This document shows positions 19,797-31,756 of a DNA stretch of 64,000 nt, piece by piece. Each line of letters starts with the position of its first letter. Position 1 is the stretch's first letter. A model generated the notes under the pieces. That model did no database searches and was not told the origin of the DNA. It saw only the letters and a program-made list of their open reading frames with translations. This DNA is from Hemileia vastatrix. Its lineage: Eukaryota > Basidiomycota > Pucciniomycetes > Pucciniales > Zaghouaniaceae. The stretch spans positions 15,220,501-15,284,500 of the forward strand of contig JASXTE010000004.1 in assembly GCA_030280995.1 (NCBI GenBank), in the 5' to 3' direction. Made by a program: the position numbers and the translations under genes.

Positions 19797-22731
19797 ATGT
19801 CTCACTCCACACTTCCCCATTATCCCAAGCGTTGTCTCTTTGAATCATCTTTACGTTCTCCCTTTTCATATTATCCTCGTTCATCTTCTGAGCCTCAACT
19901 TAAACGTCCTAAAGTTTGCTCTTCACACCCTTTATCCGGCACAGCTGAACGTTTGTATGAGGCCTGCTTTTCACATGTTCCAGCTGCTCCAGTCTCCCCA
20001 AGCAAATTCATTCCTTCTCGTAAAATTGTGAATTTGCCTATGACGATCTCAATGCTGATTGATCCATTACCATTGGACTCCTTCATTGCCAATATCCCTG
20101 TTGCCTTGCTATCTCCTAATGGGGTGGCTGGGATTAAACGAACTCACCAATTGTTGAGTGAGGGTAGTAAAAAAGGTGAGGATTTTTTCATTAATGTAAA
20201 AGTTTCATCTTCTTTTCTCATAATTTATTCGCTCTCTCCAGGAGCGAAACGGGTCAAGATTTCGACTTCTGCAGGGGAAGAAACTTTTTTCAAGCCATTC
20301 GGGCAGACTGATTCATCCTCTATCAGGACTTCAAATCAGGCCCGAGCTCAAAAGCTGTGTGGACAAAAGCGGGCCCACTCTGCTTTCGACGAAAATCCGC
20401 ATGCGCGAAAACGATATAAAGAGTCGTTCGACCTTCTTAGTCAAAAGAGAGCTAGGTCTTGGGATGCAGAAAATCCGAATGGACAAAAACGATTCAGGGA
20501 GTGCCTGAATGTGTGCGGTGAAAAGCGAACGAGGTCCTGGCATGCCGAAAATCCGCATGAGCACAAACGATTAAGAGAGTCACCTCATCTGGCTTGTCAA
20601 AAGCGTGCTTGCTCAACCGATGGCGGAAATTCACATGGAAGAAAAAGACTTAAAGAGCCCTTGGATGACATCTTGACTGAAGAAGTCCCGCCGCCCACCT
20701 CAGATGATATGTTACTAAGCACAGCTGCAAAAGGTTTGGAGGCGCAAACAATAGGGAATAATTATTTTGAATGTAGGAAGTATGGAGTAAGTGTTTTTTT
20801 AACGCTCGTCAATTCCAAAGTTGACGTGGTTTCCATTTATCTTTCCCTGTAGGAGGCGATTGATGCCTACAGTAAAGCCTACGATTTGTACACGATTGTG
20901 GGAAGGAAATATGATCCTCTTCTGGTTGGTGTCTGCACGTCTTTAGACAATAGAGCAGTGGCGTACATGGCGCTTGGATTGTATGACAAAGCTATAGCAG
21001 ATCTGAAGAAAGCGTTTTATATGACCACCGTTGAGAACATGGCACACGAGTACAAACTTGATGCGCAAAAACGTGTCCTAAACTTATTGCAATGTTTTCT
21101 GCTTGTTCTGGATATCACCGATGCGAAACTGTTAGTTAGCGTGCTACATCAAGGTGGCGGCGAATTGGAAATCAAAGCCACTGATGCCATGTTTTCGAAA
21201 ATAATTCAATTGGACTTTCGCGTTCGTGTAGTGTCAGAAACCCTTGAGACGCTTCTGAAGGCAAGGGAAGGGGAGGAATGGTTAGAAGTCGTTAGAATCA
21301 TCAAGTCGTTTCTCGTCAAATCAAAGTTTTGGGGGTTAGAATGGTGTGGAGATAATTCCTGTCTGCCTTTACGCTGGGCGTTGTGGAAGGCGGAAGCAGA
21401 AATAATGGGGGGTTTAGTTGATGAAGCTGAGCATACGTTAGAGTAAGTGTCTATATTGCTTTTGGTATTATCATGGTCAAACTGATTTTCTTGTGGCTTT
21501 AGATCAATAATTTTAGCTTTTGGCGAATCAATTCCGGAGGTTTTCTATTTAAAAGGATTGATTAGCTATGCAGTTCTTGATTTTGGCAAAGCCATTGATA
21601 ACCTGAAGATAGCAGGTGAAAATCCAGGCTTGTTGGTTGATACAATTAATATGAAGTGAGTCATTCAGATGTTACGCCGTTCTGTTGTGGTTTCATTTTG
21701 CTAATCTGTCTATGGACTTGGACTTGTTTTCAGATATGTTTTTTCCCGCCTTACACTTCTTTTGCCGTACTTGAAGATTATTGATCAAAGAATCGATCAA
21801 AGTAACTGCCAGGCCATAGCTGATGCGTGCGAGGCTATTTCCAAAGCAGGCTCAAACCATCCGCTGGAAAAGTTGCATTGTGTCTATGTGGCAACTCTGA
21901 GCGCAGAGGTTTCTATCCAAGTAAGATTTTATTCCAGTCATGATTTTTTTATCCCAACTGGTTGCTCATTGTCATTTCGCCATGTGTAGAAACATCGTTT
22001 AACGGGTTTTGCCAGTTGTTTGGAAAAGGCCTTGAAGCTCCTTGATAGGGTTCTCTCTACTGAGATCAATTTCAAATGGGAAAGCCGTGCAAATGTTCCA
22101 TACAGCATAAGGCCTTTCATCATCAAATCATTGTATTTGCGGGCTAGGGTTCAGTGCTGCGGTGATGATTTGACATGTTATCGTAGTGGGGTTTCCGATT
22201 ATAAGCGGTTGATTTCCTTGCTGAAGGATGGCTGGGAGCACGCTAAAATTCAATTGGCCGAGGTTGAAGTTGAGTATAATCAAGCTCGTCAAAAGGCCAA
22301 CAGAAAAACGTATGATCAACGGTCTAGTAGTAACCGCGCCCAAAATGGATCTGGCTCTCGCTGCACCGGCTCTTCATCTAGAGCATTTTCAGCTGACCCT
22401 AAGGGGTTTTACAAGGTTTTTAGATAAATATTTAATAAAGAGAAGTACAAAATAAACTCACAAGTTAAATTATTACATTTTGTAGCGTCTCGGGGTTTTG
22501 CCCACTGCTACTCCATCGGAAGTCAGAGTAGCCTTTCGAAAGCTCAGTTTGAGGTTTCATCCAGACAAGGGTGGGGACACTCTTAAGTTCCAACTGGTTT
22601 GTTTCTATCCTCAATGTTTATCGAGCAGACCAAGGGACTGATTTGGTTTTGTTACTTAGATCAATGAGGCTTACAATGTCTTAATGGACCCATCACAACG
22701 GGCCGAATATGACAATGGACAACGTTGTTAA
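19797..22731 (+). CDS. TPR protein with C-terminal J domain (DnaJ-like co-chaperone), 8 exons
   Basis: Exons 19797-20175, 20242-20786, 20853-21442, 21503-21655, 21734-21920, 21990-22415, 22486-22596 and 22660-22731 join to 2463 nt, 820 residues, with no internal stop. Introns are 60-78 bp with GT-AG ends; the donor of intron 6 (GTTTTT) is weak. Residues 1-160 are Ser/Pro-rich with a basic LKRPKVC patch; 168-271 are four 26-residue basic repeats; TPR-like helices follow at about 290-370 (GNNYFECRKYGEAIDAYSKA, then NRAVAYMALGLYDKAIADL), and further helical repeats to about 740. The J domain is at 754-820, with RFHPDKGGD (HPD at 785-787) and INEAYNVLMDPSQRAEYD at the end. TPR plus J domain is the DNAJC7/P58-type layout: it would recruit Hsp70 and hold client or chaperone partners. 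The basic N-terminus suggests the nucleus (inference). Intron 1 is 66 bp and keeps the frame if retained. Confidence 0.9.
20364..20675 (+). repeat. Four exact-period 78-bp coding repeats
   Basis: Units start at 20364, 20442, 20520 and 20598. Each encodes about (Q/E)KR-x2-S-x3-(E/G)N-(P/S)-x3-KR-(Y/F/L)-(K/R)-E followed by a variable spacer. The period is exactly 78 bp but the copies have diverged in sequence, so the array is not new. The result is a highly basic module between the N-terminus and the TPRs. Confidence 0.95.
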
Positions 22732-23106
22732 ACTGCAAAAGCCTGGTCCAGTTGGTGCCATTATTTTGAAAGTACACTGTCTTGTTTTTTCATCTTGTAT
22801 TGAGGTTTTAGTTTGAATTTTTAATTATTCAAATATTTAGGCTGCTAAATTTTCCCTGCAATTTCTTTTTTTTCATTTTATTGATATATTGCACATTGTT
22901 TTTGTCTTTTTTTATCTTGATTTCGGTTCCCTGCTAGTTGTGTTTTGTGTATTTAAAATCTATCAACTTGGTTTTTTTGATTTCCTTTTTAATATTATCA
23001 TCTAAAATTTTCCTTGTCATAAATCTATTTTTCCCTTGCCTGACTCATTAAGAGATGTTTGTGAGATTTATTGATCAGTGCTAGATATTTTGTTCTCGAG
23101 TTTTAT
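22732..23106. other. 3' flank of the host gene
   Basis: T-rich, no gene. Several AAT/TTT tracts could serve the 3' end, but I cannot pick a poly(A) site. Confidence 0.4.
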
Positions 23107-23450
23107 ACCTTTACAGGAGTTCAACCCAATAAGTAAGATATCTTAACTAATAATACTGTTGACTACTAACCTTTATAGGAGTTCAACCAAATAAGTAAGA
23201 TATCTTAACTAATAATACTGTTGACTACTAACCTATAAAGAAGAATAAGATATGAGATAACAAACGAGCAGAAAAACTTTGAGCACAAGATAATTATATT
23301 CATTTCATAAAGCACAATACACCAACCTTTATAGGAGTTCAACCCAATAAGTAAGATATCCTAACTAATACTGTTGACTACTATCCTATAAAGAAGAATA
23401 AGATATGAGAGAACAAATGAGCAGAAAAACTTTGAGCACAAGATGAAGAA
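23107..23450. repeat. Tandem LTR-like fragments
   Basis: A unit of about 62 bp starting ACCTTTATAGGAGTTCAACC and ending TGTTGACTACTA occurs at about 23107, 23169 and 23325. The second and third copies are followed by the same extension (CCTATAAAGAAGAATAAGAT ... TTTGAGCACAAGAT). TGTTGACTA resembles an LTR start, so this may be a tandemly copied LTR end. Confidence 0.6.
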
Positions 23451-24095
23451 ACTAACATTGTTGTCTACATGTATATATAATGCTGTACTACTTTACTGCG
23501 AGTGATTATTCTCATGTACATGCTTTGATAGAATATAATGACTGTAATTAATTGTAAGAGTATTTTAATGAGTGAAATGAAACGGATGCATGAGACAGTG
23601 TTTTAGTATAATGAAAAGTATAATGAAAGTATAACTACTTTAATTCTTACATCTTTGTGACTGCCAGAAATGATATCTTATCAACGTTTAGTCTTTCAGT
23701 TTCTTGAGCAAACATAAGTGTTACTCCCAATTCTTAACACTTTATCTGAACAAAAAATCAAAAATCAATTTGAATGATCCAGCATTACTGTATCAAATAT
23801 TTGTTTTGCTCACTCTTGTAATCTTTTCAAGAAGTTTTTCATTTCACACTGTTTTTCCTCTCCTAATTCATACTGCTGACTGTCTGAACAATAACAATCA
23901 TGTAAGTTAATAACAATAGGGGGTTTCAAACATGGAAAACAAGCCATTAGAAAATTGCATTTTCTTCAATCAAATCAATAAAACCAGAAAAAAATGTGGG
24001 CACCTGATGGCAGGTGCCAATCCCTATCTTTGATTTGATTCAGGTTTGGCTCAGCTGTAATTCTTCTGAGAAGACTGTGCACTGAACACTAAACA
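23451..24095. other. Unassigned AT-rich stretch left of the nest
   Basis: No gene or element ends recognised. One short hairpin GGCACCTG...CAGGTGCC lies near 23999-24018. Confidence 0.4.
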
Positions 24096-24840
24096 TGTCA
24101 GCCAGGCTACTAGACTTACCCAGTAAATAATTAATTATTTACTAGAGTAGAGCTACGCCTTTACCTCTCATATTATTAGTTATACTTACTTTATAAATTA
24201 CTTATAATATTTTTAACTAATTAATGAGTAAAATGAAGTAAATATATAATTCCAATTTTTTCCTCATTTTTTATTATTCCTTGACAGCGTCCTCATGACA
24301 GCTGAAAGTAAACTAAACTATAAAAATACAAAATATTAAATCAAATATTTTATTTTACTTTGACATTTACAGAAACTTAAAATAAATCAAATAAATTATA
24401 ATTAATATCGACATATACAGATAAATTCTGTATATGAGTACATTCTTTATAGAACAACTTTTATTATTGGAAATTTCTATCTGTGGAATTGTTCTTTCTC
24501 TGAAACTCATGTATATGGAATGTTGGTTCTTCAGTTCCTCTCCTTTTTGCCTATATAAGGCCTCTCAATCTGGCTGTTTTCATTCATTCCATTCTTACTT
24601 ACTTTACAAACAATATTATATTTACAATCCACTCTATTACTACTAATGCCACCTTAGTATTTACAATTGTGTATTTCTAAGTCTTTAAAGTAATAATAAT
24701 AATAATCTTTTTACCTTTTTACTGAGTAATAAAAAATAAAGAAATAAATATGTACCTATCTTGAAATCTTGAGTCTTCCTCACCTTGCATTGCTGTTGGA
24801 CTGCTGAAAAAATCTTCTAGGCCAAATGCACCCCTTGACA
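24096..24840 (+). repeat. D 5' LTR
   Basis: 745 bp, TGTCAGCCAGG...CCCCTTGACA, aligned along its length with 56637-57379. It contains CTATATAAGG near 24553. Confidence 0.92.
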
Positions 24841-24947
24841 GCTGAGGGCCTTTCCAAATAATCATTGACCTGTCATTATCTTGATGCTGGTAACCAAGGG
24901 ACCATTGACTCCAACACCTATAGCGACTTTTTGGACAAATGACAAAC
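24841..24947 (+). other. D leader before the A insertion
   Basis: No TGG-type tRNA primer site is visible next to the LTR end (it reads GCTGAGGGCC), so priming is unresolved. The last five bases, CAAAC, are the A target site. Confidence 0.6.
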
Positions 24948-25726
24948 TGTCACGCATCACATGATACTCAAAGCAAAAGTACCTCAACTACACCACAATT
25001 CAAGCTCTAACTCCACTAGCAATGCGTGAAATGAGAACTTAGGGAGATTACATTCTATTGTGTTCTCAAATTAGCTGCACTATTTAAACTTTAAAAAAAA
25101 TATCCTAAAATTAAAGAGGCTTATACTTTTCAAACATGAGCAATCTACACCCTCTCTAGTGATAAGGTCAAGGCAATATTAAAAAGGGGTAATTGTGGGT
25201 CTGAGGGTAATTAGGAGGTCTGGGAAGTAGGAACAGGGAAGAAGGGTTATGAGTTTATATGATTGGTAAATGGGAACTCCGGTGGATTTAATGGGTCTGT
25301 GGGTATATGGTGGCTGGTTGGTTAATGGGTCAATTAGAGGAGGAATAGGATATTTAAAGGGGGGTACTTTGGTTTGATGTTCTATAGAATTAAATTATAA
25401 AATATATTTTACTCTTATTAGGCTATTATTATATTTTTCCTTTTCCTTCTTAATAATTGATTTTATTAAATCCTAAATACTTAAATCTTCCCTTTGATTA
25501 TTAAGTTGCAACCCTTTGTGAGATTTATCATAATAGTTAGTGTCCTTACCTTATACATTAATTATTCTTCAAAGATTATCTTGAACTATTAATAATTACC
25601 TAGACCTATCTTTGAACCACTTCCACAATGTAGTCCTCTGTGCTTTGAGGTTGTAATCTCCCTTTTCCTTTTATCTCACTTACTTTGGGATCACCCTCAA
25701 CCCTGTGTGTAGGTTGTCCAGTGACA
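24948..25726 (+). repeat. A 5' LTR
   Basis: Collinear with 48947-49738; shared landmarks are GCTCTAACTCC, GTGGGTCTGAGGGTAAT and TTGAGGTTGTAATCTCCC. Ends GTGACA at 25726. Confidence 0.95.
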
Positions 25727-25793
25727 GTATAGTTTAATTCTCTGTAGTTCTAATTCTTTGTACTACTACAATTCTCAGGTGCTAAATCTAAAT

Positions 25794-26981
25794 ATGGCGC
25801 CTGTTCAATGCACTCTTCCTCCCATGGGTGCTACTACTAGAACTTGCACTAGGGATAATCCAACCTCATTATGTCCTTTTTCTTGCACTAACTCCCTCAA
25901 ACCACTTGATGTAAGGGAGAACAAACATTCAATTCAATCTCTAGAGGACATTCCTGAGGATTTTGAGGACTCCAGTGAAGAAGATGAAGGAGAGGAAATT
26001 ATGCACAAGGCACTATAAGCTCCGGCTGTCAAACCTTCAGGCCAATCTTCAAGTCCTGGCCCAACTGCTTCATTGGAGGAATTCATGAAACTTCTGGTTA
26101 AAACCCCCACTAATCCTGCCTCATCTGAAGGATCTAAATTTAAAACTCCTTTGATGAAGTCTCCAGACAAATTTGATGGAGAGCATCCTGACAGATTGTG
26201 TCCCTTCTTGCAAACATGCAAGCTACTATTCCACAATGACCCTCAAACCTTTAGTACGTATTGTTCCAAGGTCATTTATGCCTCTTCTTATTTATCAGGA
26301 AAGGTGTCACGGTGGTTCAAACCTTATCTGCTTATGCTTTCCTCAAACAAACCTCACTTACTCATTAATAATTGGGAAAAGTTCAAGGACCAAATTTTCA
26401 TGTTGTTTGGTGACCCTAATGAAACTGAAAATGTAGATTTCAAAATTGATTTCCTTTGAATGAGCAATAATGGTAAAGCTTCTGAGTATATCTCAAATTT
26501 CAGGGCTTTAAAAACTAAAGTTAGTTGAAATGATGCTTCTATTAAATATCATTTTAAAAAGGGACTTCTTTTGAATATTCTGGACCTATTAAATCTTCAC
26601 AGGCATAAAATGGAGAGTTTGAGGGACTTTATGGATAGGACCCTTGAACTTGACGGCACGGATCAAGGATTACTTCAACAAAGGCTTCATGTGCAAAAAT
26701 CTCATGTTTCAAACTTCAAGTCTGGGCATTCTTCAAACAATCATTCCCAACCAGCCCAATAAACCCAATCAAAACCCAGTCAAAAGGGAAAGGAGAAGTC
26801 TAAACCCAAAATCTTGACTCCTGGAAATATAAGTAAGGTATTGGATCCTAAAGGGGAATTACAGGAAGCTGAAAGGAAAAGAGGGACAGATAATGGGTTA
26901 TGTATCTATTGTGGAGGTAAACACAAGTTAGAAGATTGTGCAAAACTGAAGGAAAGGGAAGGTAAAAGTTCAAAAAACTAG
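25794..26981 (+). pseudogene. A gag with CCHC knuckle
   Basis: ATG at 25794 (MAPVQCTLPPMG) opens a single frame to 26981 with stops at 26016 (TAA), 26457 (TGA), 26526 (TGA) and 26760 (TAA). Family comparison predicts Gln, Arg, Trp and Gln at these sites, all explained by C-to-T or G-to-A. Capsid motifs: SPDKFDGEHPDRLCPF, GKVSRWFKPYL, NNWEKFKDQIFMLFGD, then MSNNGKASEYISNFR. The knuckle CIYCGGKHKLEDC (26901-26939) has perfect CX2CX4HX4C spacing. Gag would build the particle. Pol follows in another frame. Confidence 0.88.
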
Positions 26982-27039
26982 AGGATAGTTTAATTGTGTG
27001 CAAAGCAAACTATTTTTTTTCTCCCAGTGCACAGAACCT

Positions 27040-29384
27040 CCATGTCTTAAAGACTGGAGTTGCCATTAAACATTTGAGATTTATTCTTTTTAAGGAGGAT
27101 ATACCCTTAAGTTGTCTCATTGACTCTGGAGCTTAAATTTCATTTATCAGTTTATCATTTTCAAAGAAACTTAAGCTGACATTTGTAGATACCGATTGAA
27201 TTCCAATTTATTTGGTCAAATCAGGGGAAACCAAGTATTGGGTTAGTAAGAAAGATTTATGGGTTTTCAACTTTCCAAATTTTCCTTCCTTTGAGTGGGA
27301 ATTATCAGTCTTGGATGCCCTGAGGATGGACAATACCATTCTTGGCCATGACTTTTTAATGCATTGGAATCCTGAAATTAGCTGGTCAGAGGGATTGATC
27401 ACCCCTCTTTCTAAGTATATTTCTGATTCTTCAATGCAGGTCAATAGGGAGTTAAACAACCTGTTTGAAAAAGTCCTGCTAGAGGACATATATCTGCCAG
27501 ATGATTTGCAACCATCTGATTTTTCTCTAAATGAGCATTTGGCTAACCTTTATAGCTAGGTTACTTCACTTGAAGAGGTTTTCAACAGCCTCAAAGTAAA
27601 TGATTATTTCTTTCTAAATTCAGGTCTACCCTTGACAAAATCCTTTAACAATAAAGAGGAAGACCAAATCAACATTTAAGCCATTAAATCAGCTCTACCT
27701 GAAGATTATTACAACTTCCTAGTTGTATTTTCAGTCCCTAAGGCCAACAAGCTACCACATCATTGACCATACAATCATCAAATAGAGTTAGTAGGTCCAG
27801 TGCCTTTGGCAGGTCCTGTCTACTCCCTATCAAAGGATGAATCTCAAGTTCTTTGAGACTACATTTCAGGGAATGTAGCAAAAGGTCTATTCAAGCCAGT
27901 AAAGCCCCAACTGGATCTCCAGTTCTTTTTGTTAAGAAAAAAAGATGAAAGTCTTAGGTTGTGCGTTGATTATAGAAAAATCAACACAGTGACTAAGAAG
28001 AGCGCATATCCAGTTCCTCCTATGTCTTTAACTCTTAATTTGTTTTGTGGTGCTAATTTCATCTCTAAAATTGATTTAAGAGGCGCTTAAAACCTTATAT
28101 GTATTGCTGAAGGCCGTGAACCTTTAAAAGCAATGTGCATTAGGTTTGGTAGTTTTGAATATCTAGTTATGCCTTTTGAATTATGTAACACACCCTCAAC
28201 TTTTTAAACTTTTGTTAATGATATCTTTCATGATGTTGTCAAACAATTTGTTGTCATCTATTTAGATGGTATTTTAATTTTTTTGAAGACCCTCAAGGAA
28301 CATATTGAACATGTCGGACAGGTTCTCAATTGTCTTTGAGAGCATGGTCTCTATGCCAAGAAAACTAAGTGCCGATTCCACCTAAAGTCTATTGACTTTC
28401 TAGGTTTTACATTATCCACTGACAGCCTTGTCATGGATGATAAAAAAGTTGAAAGAATATTGGAATGGCTGGAGACAAAATCTGTAAAATCCTTACAAGG
28501 GTTTTTAGGTTTTGCAAATTTCTATGGAAGATTTATTAAAGATTACTTTAAAACTATTACAAATCTCACTTCTCTTCTTAAAAAAGATATTCCCTTTGTT
28601 TTCATTGATACAGCACAAAAGGAATTTGAAGAATTGAAGTCTGTGTTCACCAAAGCTCCAACTCTTTGATATTTCAATCCATCTGCTTTGAAAATCTTCG
28701 AGACATATGCTAGTGATTTTGCTATTGCAGGGGCTATATCCCAATTAAATACTGAAAAAAAATTGTTTCATCCTGTTGCGTTCAAATCACACAAATTTCT
28801 TGCAGCAGAGTTAAGTTACAAAATTCATGATAAAGAGTTACTTGCTATTATTAATTGTCTTAAAAAATGGTGTTCTTTTCTTCTCAGCCATAATAGTCCT
28901 TTTCAAATCTAAATAGAGAATAATGCTTTAAAATACTTTATGTCTTCCAAAGTCTTCACACGACGTCAAGCCAGATGGGCTGAGTTCTTATCTGAGTTTT
29001 CTTTCACTATTACCTATTGCCCTGGTAAAAATTGCATAGTTCCAGACATATTGTCACATTGAGACAATGTTTACCCAGAGCTGGGGGAGGCATTCACTAA
29101 CATGAACCCAGAAAATGTTAAATCAATTTTCAACAAATCAATTTTAATGACTAATCAACTCAATATGATGACAACTCAAACAATTCAAAATCCACTATCC
29201 AACATTCAGAGAGCTCAATCAAAAGATGATTATTGTGTAGGGGTAAAAGAAAAAATACTCTTGAGGAAAGGGGTTAAAAGAAAGAGTATCAAATCAGGTC
29301 TATTAGTCTTCAAAGGTAGAGTAGTCATACCCAATGATAAGAATTTAAAATTATGGATTTTCAATAGTAGACATGATTCCCAAT
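27040..29384 (+). pseudogene. A pol 5' part: protease, RT, RNase H, start of integrase
   Basis: One frame throughout, broken only by nonsense codons. Protease LIDSGA (27116-27133), then a TAA. RT: LRLCVDYRKINTVTKKSAYP, LVMPFELCNTPSTF, then the catalytic box reads VIYLDGILIF (28256-28285), Asp to Gly at the second Asp, which should kill RT. RNase H: TYASDFAIAGAISQL, SYKIHDKELLAIINCLKKW, VPDILSH. The integrase N-terminus begins LWIFNSRHDS at about 29347-29378, where B interrupts it. TGA codons sit at positions expected to be Arg (e.g. LNCL*EHGLYAK at 28338, KAPTL*YFNPS at 28668). Confidence 0.9.
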
Positions 29385-30698
29385 TGTGGTCTTCCAAGAT
29401 TGGCAGGGGCCTTTGTTGGTCTGTTTTGTGCAGTTTGTGTATGTCTTAATTGACATTGGTGGATTAATTACATGTTATTTTGGTTTAATTCAGTGAATTT
29501 CAGAGCTATGGGTATGTGGGTACTACCATTGGATAGCCCCGGTTTTTCTCTATATTTGATTACCTTTTGATATTTTTCACATTCCAAGCTTTAAGGGGTC
29601 ATTTCCTCATTTTTCATTTTTAAAAGATAACTGTTAAATTTTGTTTTTTGTGTTTTACAGGCTAAACTTAAGTCTTAGGGCAAAGTGCTTAGTATTATTA
29701 AGTAGGGCTAATTTGCCTCTATATTTTATGTCCCAATCTTGTTATAGCTGAATTTTGTGCTTTAAGGGTTTTAGTAGTTGTAGTGGATTTTTCTAAGTAT
29801 TTTGGTCTTGTTGCACTATGCAATATAGGGGGTGGACTTGCTAGAAAGTCCCCCACCTTAACTCAGATGGAACTCAGATGGAACTCAAACTGAACTCATA
29901 TTAAACCCATACTGAACTCTGCTTAAAAACCCACCTAAAACTGTTCTGCTGAGTGGTGTTCATCCCTGATTGTATGGCTCCTTTGTCAATAGCTCAATGT
30001 GTGTTCAATCTGTGGTGAGTTTGGGTCCAAGGTTGCAGACTTGCTAGAAAGTCCGCCCCCGTATTGTTTGGTGTTAGATGTTTTTGGTGGTTTTCTGGCT
30101 TCTGGGATGTCTTCCCCCCTCAGTTATAGAAGGCTGGGGAGCGATTCTAGAGGGTTTTTATTCCATTTGGATGTCTACAGCACCAAAATTAGTTGCTGTG
30201 CATATATTTTGGATGGGTGGTCTGTGCGTACATACAGTTTTAGGGGGAACCTTAGATATCATACAACCATCTGGTAATTATATCACTGTTTTTCTCACTC
30301 AGTTCTCACTGTTTTTTGGCCACAATTAGCTGTGTTTGTTGCAAGGCTAGTTCTTCACTTAACTCAAATTTGGCAACTGGTTTCTCTGGTGTAGCTTTTC
30401 AAACTACATCAAGTATTTTTGCTGTTTTCAGTGCAACAAGTGCACAGTGTTTTGTTTTTCTTGTGTGGATCTTTCTGCATTTCAGGCTCTCTTTGGTCTG
30501 AGGTCTATCTAGACTACTTTCTTGACTTGTTAAGCAGTCAAGAAGTGTGTTGGAAGGGGTATTGTAACAGTATCTAATTTTCTGTAGCAAATAAATATCA
30601 CCTGGTATTTCTCAAAGGGAAAGGGGGTTTTCTCTCCAGTTTTACTCCAACTTCCTTGGCCAAGGCCTATAGCTAGTACTATAGGATTGTCTATATTT
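29385..30698 (+). repeat. B 5' LTR carrying a CACTA MITE
   Basis: Matches 41979-42998 from GTCTTCCAA and GTTTGTGTATGTCTTAATTG through TCCAGTTTTACTCCAACT to AGTACTATAG. The extra 260 bp (29814-30073) is the MITE. The exact TG start and CA end are eroded. Confidence 0.85.
29814..30073 (-). mobile_element. CACTA-type MITE, copy 1 (in B 5' LTR)
   Basis: 260 bp. Ends CACTATGCAATATAGGGGGT and, from the other side, CACCAAACAATACGGGGGCG, each followed by an imperfect form of the 18-bp palindrome (GGACTTGCTAGAAAGTCC). Near one end lie six 11-bp subterminal units (complement of GAGTTCCATCT and relatives). Flanks TTG and TTA. B's other LTR shows the empty site, GGGCTTAGATG near 42378-42390. CACTA ends, 3-bp duplication and subterminal repeats are typical of EnSpm/CACTA elements; no transposase is present. 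Confidence 0.85.
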
Positions 30699-30699
30699 C

Positions 30700-30717
30700 T
30701 GGCGCCCAACGTGAGGT
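30700..30717 (+). other. B primer binding site (tRNA-Lys type)
   Basis: TGGCGCCCAACGTGAGG starts with the TGG that pairs with tRNA CCA. It differs by one base from the tRNA-Lys1,2 primer site TGGCGCCCAACGTGGGG known from several retroviruses and Ty3 elements. Confidence 0.85.
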
Positions 30718-30800
30718 GAGGATTTGTTAGCTTTTTAGATTTCTGTTACTTTTGGACTCTCTTCTGTATTTGGAGATTGTTTTTCTGGAATCTATTGGAC

Positions 30801-31742
30801 CATGGCTTCTGGACCCTCTTTCTATAGTGGTGGTAGTTGCACTGTGGGTGCTTTTGAGGATGGTAAGTTAGGCCTTCCGTCAGGATCAAGTCCTGGAAGA
30901 AGCCTATGTTTATGGGGGAGGATGTGAAGTTTTTTCTGGAGCTGAATGAGGCTTCTGAGAATATGGATGGTGCTTCTCACTTGGAAATGGTGAAGCAAGT
31001 CATCTTCTACATTGGTGACAGGGCTCTAGTGAAGGAGGTTGCTACTATGGAGGGTTGTAGGAGAAAGGATTGGAAAAAGTTGTGTCTGCAGATGACAGAC
31101 AGGTGGGGATCCAGATACTCAATGGTGGATCTCAATATGATTGCAAGTGAATGGTAATCTAATGGAGGGGTGGAGAACCTCTATACTTATAGGATGTTTC
31201 TGGCTCAGTTGAAGCCAGTGGTTGATTGTTTGGTGGATATGCAGGAGTAGGAGAGTACTGACTCTGCAAGGGATATTTTATAGTCTTCTTTGGCTAGGAA
31301 TGTCAGGATTGATGTGCTGAAGGAGCTGTCAAGGAAGGATAAGATGAAGATTCTTCCTAATGGGAATTGAAAATTGTCTGCTCTTTCTGTGGTGAAGAAG
31401 TTTGTGAAGGGTCATCTGAGACTGTTGGAAGTGGATTCTTGCCAAGAATCTAGCACCAAGTATTTTAGTAAGGTCAGTGTAGCTTTTGCTGAAGATGTGG
31501 AGGAATCTAGGAAGAACAAAGGTTTGAACAAGAGAAAGGCTCCTGAGAAGCCTAAAGAAGTTAATCGTGTAGTGGAGCAGCTTGCTGATCTGACAAAACA
31601 GCTAGATTTTTTTTTCAGGAGGCTCCAAAGGTTGATAAAGCTCCTTCTCAGCCTAGAGATTTTGATAGGAGGGCTGGAAGGAGTGATCCTTGGGTCTGCT
31701 CTTTTTGCAGCAGGAAGGGCCACAATTCTAATGATTGTTAGG
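30801..31742 (+). pseudogene. B gag with CCHC knuckle
   Basis: ATG at 30801 (MASGPSFYSGGSCT) starts a frame that ends in TGA near 30926; gag continues in the next frame (FMGEDVKFFLELNEASENMD, then KDWKKLCLQMTDRWGSRYSM) with further stops at 31157, 31248 and others. The SRKDKMKILP, KKFVKGHLRLLEVDS and KAPEKPKEVNRVVEQLADL blocks follow. After another shift the knuckle CSFCSRKGHNSNDC (31699-31740) has perfect CX2CX4HX4C spacing and ends in a TAG. The capsid of this lineage is recognised mainly by position and by the knuckle. Confidence 0.75.
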
Positions 31743-31756
31743 CACTGAATAGGGAT

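Noticed and set aside
19599..20852. Longer single-exon reading of the host gene start
   Set aside because: The part before 19797 lacks an ATG in a sensible context and the part after 20786 runs into an intron (GTAAGT...CTGTAG). The TPR only continues correctly after splicing.
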